This document shows, piece by piece, positions 61,202 through 64,000 of a stretch of 64,000 nucleotides of DNA. The translations under genes were made by a program, and so were the position numbers. Origin of the DNA: Montifringilla adamsi. Its lineage: Eukaryota; Chordata; Aves; Passeriformes; Passeridae. Each line of letters starts with the position of its first letter. The first letter of the stretch is position 1. The DNA is taken from assembly GCA_017590115.1 (NCBI GenBank), contig JAGGNK010009114.1, positions 16,395,433 through 16,459,432 on the forward strand. The letters run 5' to 3'. The notes below the pieces were generated by a model that did not search any database, had not been told where the DNA came from, and saw only the letters and a program-made list of their open reading frames with translations.

Positions 61202-64000
61202 AATAAGGGGAAAGTCTACAGGTTTTCTCATGGTTTGGGTGGCTCCCATAAGTACGATATGCCCACTCCATACTTGTGAGCAGAGCATGGGAGAATGGGG
61301 ACATGGAGAGAGCAGTGAATTGTCCTGATACCACTCACAGTCAGAATATGGACCAGAAAAGAGCCTTCTAAATCCATCCAGAGGGTCTCAGGATTTCCTT
61401 AGTAAGTCTCAAAGTTAATAAATCTATTAAACCTTGGGTGAATTAACATTTTATTCTCCTTCCTCATTACAAGAATATATGTTTTATTATCCATATTGTT
61501 TAAAGAACTTTTTATCACTCTATGACTTTTCTTCATATAGGTAATGTTTTGGGCTTCATCCAGATGACTTTGCAGCTTGGCCTTTTTTCATGCAGAGAGA
61601 GATTTACTTTCCCAAACCCAGGTAATAAATCCTTAAATTATGATTTAAGTGGAAATTTACTATCATGTTAAATCGCTATTAGAAGCATGGTTCTCATTGA
61701 AAGTATCCAGGAAAGTGCAACTTTAGAAATGAGCCATGCCATTGACTAGAATTATAGATCAGTTTTGTGCTGCTATTTATAGCTGTGCAGGCTCCTGAAG
61801 TCAGGCAGTTCCTTTTCATTTATTGGCTCTTTCTAAGAATTTTGGAAGAACTCATACCTCTGTGCAAGCAGTTACCAGCACAAAGCATCAGACAGGGGTG
61901 CAGGGGAAAAGGGGGTTCCCTGGGCTCTTTGATTACTGGATATCTCACTGTTCATCACTTACTGGACACCAGCATCAGCACTAATGCTATGGAAACCAAT
62001 GATTATAAAACTATGGATCATTAGGGCTGTTCTGCTGAACGTTTATGAAGATGCTCTGGGGATTTACTGAGCCCATTATTTATCTTCTGATGTCTTAAAA
62101 GTTCGATTGGTGGCTGATTAGCAAGTGTAAATTACGTTGCAGAAGCAATAGTGAATTCGTTCCAGACTGAAACCCAGTGCAACACAGAGCATCAGGGTCC
62201 TAAGGCACAGTGGTGACTCTGGCCTGGGTCTGAAAATCAAAATGCACTAATCCACAAATTTCATTTTCCCATATGACACAGAATTTTAACAAAGATGTTT
62301 GCAATGTGGGCACACACATCCATTACAGAAAATATTAAGCCTATTTTGTGCCAAGACTCCCACACACACCCCCCAAATCATTAGCATTTCATTTACAATT
62401 CATAGGCTGATTTCTTCAAACCTTCAGACTAGAATCAAACCACTCCTCCAAAGCAAGAAAAATGTTTGTTAGACATTAGGACCCAAAATATTTTTATATT
62501 TATCTGTTTTCTAAGATTTTAACTATTTTTTCCCATGTACCCAGACACTTGCTTAATGATTTATCCCTCCTTTTTTTTTCCTAAGTTAATTCTTTCCTAT
62601 CCCACAAATGATTTGTTTAAAAACAGAAAAAAAGATCCATCCAATTCTTGTCCTTATGTGAAAATGGTGCCACACCAGCAAAAATATCTATTGTGCCCCT
62701 TAAGAAAGAAACATATATTTCATATTTACCTCTCATACAAGCTTTTTAGCTGCTGAACAGGAACTGGTAAGAAAAGAGCAATCATTTTATCCTCACACAC
62801 ATAGAAAAGACCACCTTTTCTGATCATAATTTCATAAGCAAGACTGATATTTTTTAAAAAGAAAAAAAACAGTTTACAGCAGAAAAATACTGTAATTTAA
62901 TAATCAGCATATCTCGTAGAGCTCAGAATATTATAAACCTCTTTTGATTACAGGAAAAATCACTTATAGCAGTACCAAGATGCCTGGTGCTGCTGATTCA
63001 TGCTGGTTTGACAGTGAAACCTGCTGGGTCTTACCAGCTTTCACTCAAGAAAGTACTTTAACTTAAACACCCTCCCTGAAAGGCAGAAGAAATTGGATCA
63101 CAAAATCCAAGACACTGCAAGCAACTGGAGAGAACCAAGCTGAGCCAGGCTGTGCAAGAGCGAGTCGTGGGATGGAGGCACGGGGTGAGGTCTCCCAGCC
63201 TTATCTCTGGGTGTCAGTCTGAGCCTGCCCTGCTTCCATCTGCCTTCTGCTGCTCCTCAGCTGCGAGGAAGATCAGACTGAGCTTTACCTGTCATGCAGG
63301 CCAATACCCGAACTTCTGTCTCTTTCCTCTTGGTAACATGCGAGATCTGCTTCTCTTTGTGACTTATTTGCGGCAGAAATATGATGATGCAATTTGTCTC
63401 CTGTTTTAAAAGCTTCCCTTCCCTCTCTTTTGTTTGTTTTAAAGCTCCTCTGCCTCTCCAGTGTTCAGTAGAACTTGTTTGGGGTGAGATTTCTCTGCAA
63501 TTAGAAGGGCTGGTTGAGTAAGAGATTCAGTCCTGCAGTAAAGACAGACTTTACCGCTCCTTATCCAAACAAAATGTGTTTGCTAAGATCTAGACACATC
63601 CTCATGGACCAGATCTGTACATGCCTGTGATTTGGGGGTGCATTTTTGGTGAGGTTTCTGCTGAGTACTGAAGGAGATGTATTCTTTTCCACTCTCTCCT
63701 TTGTACCTCCTTCTACCAAAGTATTTCAAATTAATTCCCAAAATTTTCCGATCAGGGTTTCAGAATATTTGTATATTTTCTATCTCAGTCCCCAGCCCAT
63801 TTTTATAATTCCTCTGATAATGAACAGAGGTTATGACCAATATTTTTTAATATCCAGGTATGTCCCTTTAGTTTTAAACATTGCAATTTAAGATTGGGGT
63901 CAATGACATTGGCCACTGTAAATTCACATTAAGGGAGTGTCTATTTAGCTATGAACTCTTTCAAATCTGAATTGGGGAAGCACTTGCAGAAAGTCAACTG
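61202..64000. other. Non-coding stretch, no gene recognised
   Basis: Frames are 85 codons or fewer. The plus frame at 63152-63409 lies in a GC-raised patch (about 63100-63360) and has no recognised domain. Short homopolymers are present near 62571-62579 and 62853-62870. No LTR, CR1 or RNA gene was identified up to the window end. Confidence 0.5.

Noticed and set aside
1..64000. CRISPR arrays, operons, phage or plasmid features
   Set aside because: No regularly spaced repeats or dense coding. The repeat content is that of an avian nuclear genome.

Overview
The window reads as vertebrate nuclear DNA, most likely from a bird. It is AT-rich and shows no operon structure, no dense coding and no recognisable protein-coding exon on either strand. 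The avian assignment rests on three 5'-truncated CR1 LINEs with the usual CR1 3' end, one clear ERVL-type LTR of the kind common in bird genomes, and a short solo LTR with target-site duplications nested inside one of the CR1 copies. No CRISPR array, rRNA, intact tRNA or bacterial gene was seen. All open frames are short (150 codons or fewer), and the longest lie antisense to, or inside, the repeats. I read the window as intergenic or deep intronic sequence, with no gene product I can name.

Layout: 1-7545 is unassigned AT-rich DNA with a few homopolymers and a faint LINE reverse-transcriptase-like patch near 6.1 kb. 7546-8022 is an ERVL LTR on the minus strand. 8023-14568 is unassigned apart from a weak ancient-SINE-like patch at 9.4-9.6 kb. 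14569-15280 is a CR1 3' end on the minus strand. 15281-26100 is unassigned, with a G-rich GC peak at 23.5-23.85 kb. 26110-26605 is a GC-raised, LTR-like block ending in a strong splice-donor match. 27526-27613 is a purine pentamer microsatellite. 34600-35815 is a CR1 on the plus strand, split at 35315-35660 by a solo LTR on the minus strand.

The right half holds a 39-bp tandem duplication (42.4 kb) and a very young ~257-bp tandem duplication carrying long poly(T) tracts (43.8-44.3 kb). It also has a second GC-raised block ending in a consensus splice donor (46.9-48.03 kb), an A/C-rich low-complexity tract (53.0 kb), a third CR1 (54991-55400, minus), a probable LTR remnant with a minus-strand AATAAA (58.86-59.42 kb) and a short strong hairpin (61171-61201).

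The best-supported structural events are the CR1/solo-LTR nesting and the poly(T)-associated duplication. I found no convincing new gene system. The two GC-raised blocks ending in CAG|GTAAG-type donors are the only places where I would look for unannotated, probably non-coding or LTR-driven, transcripts.
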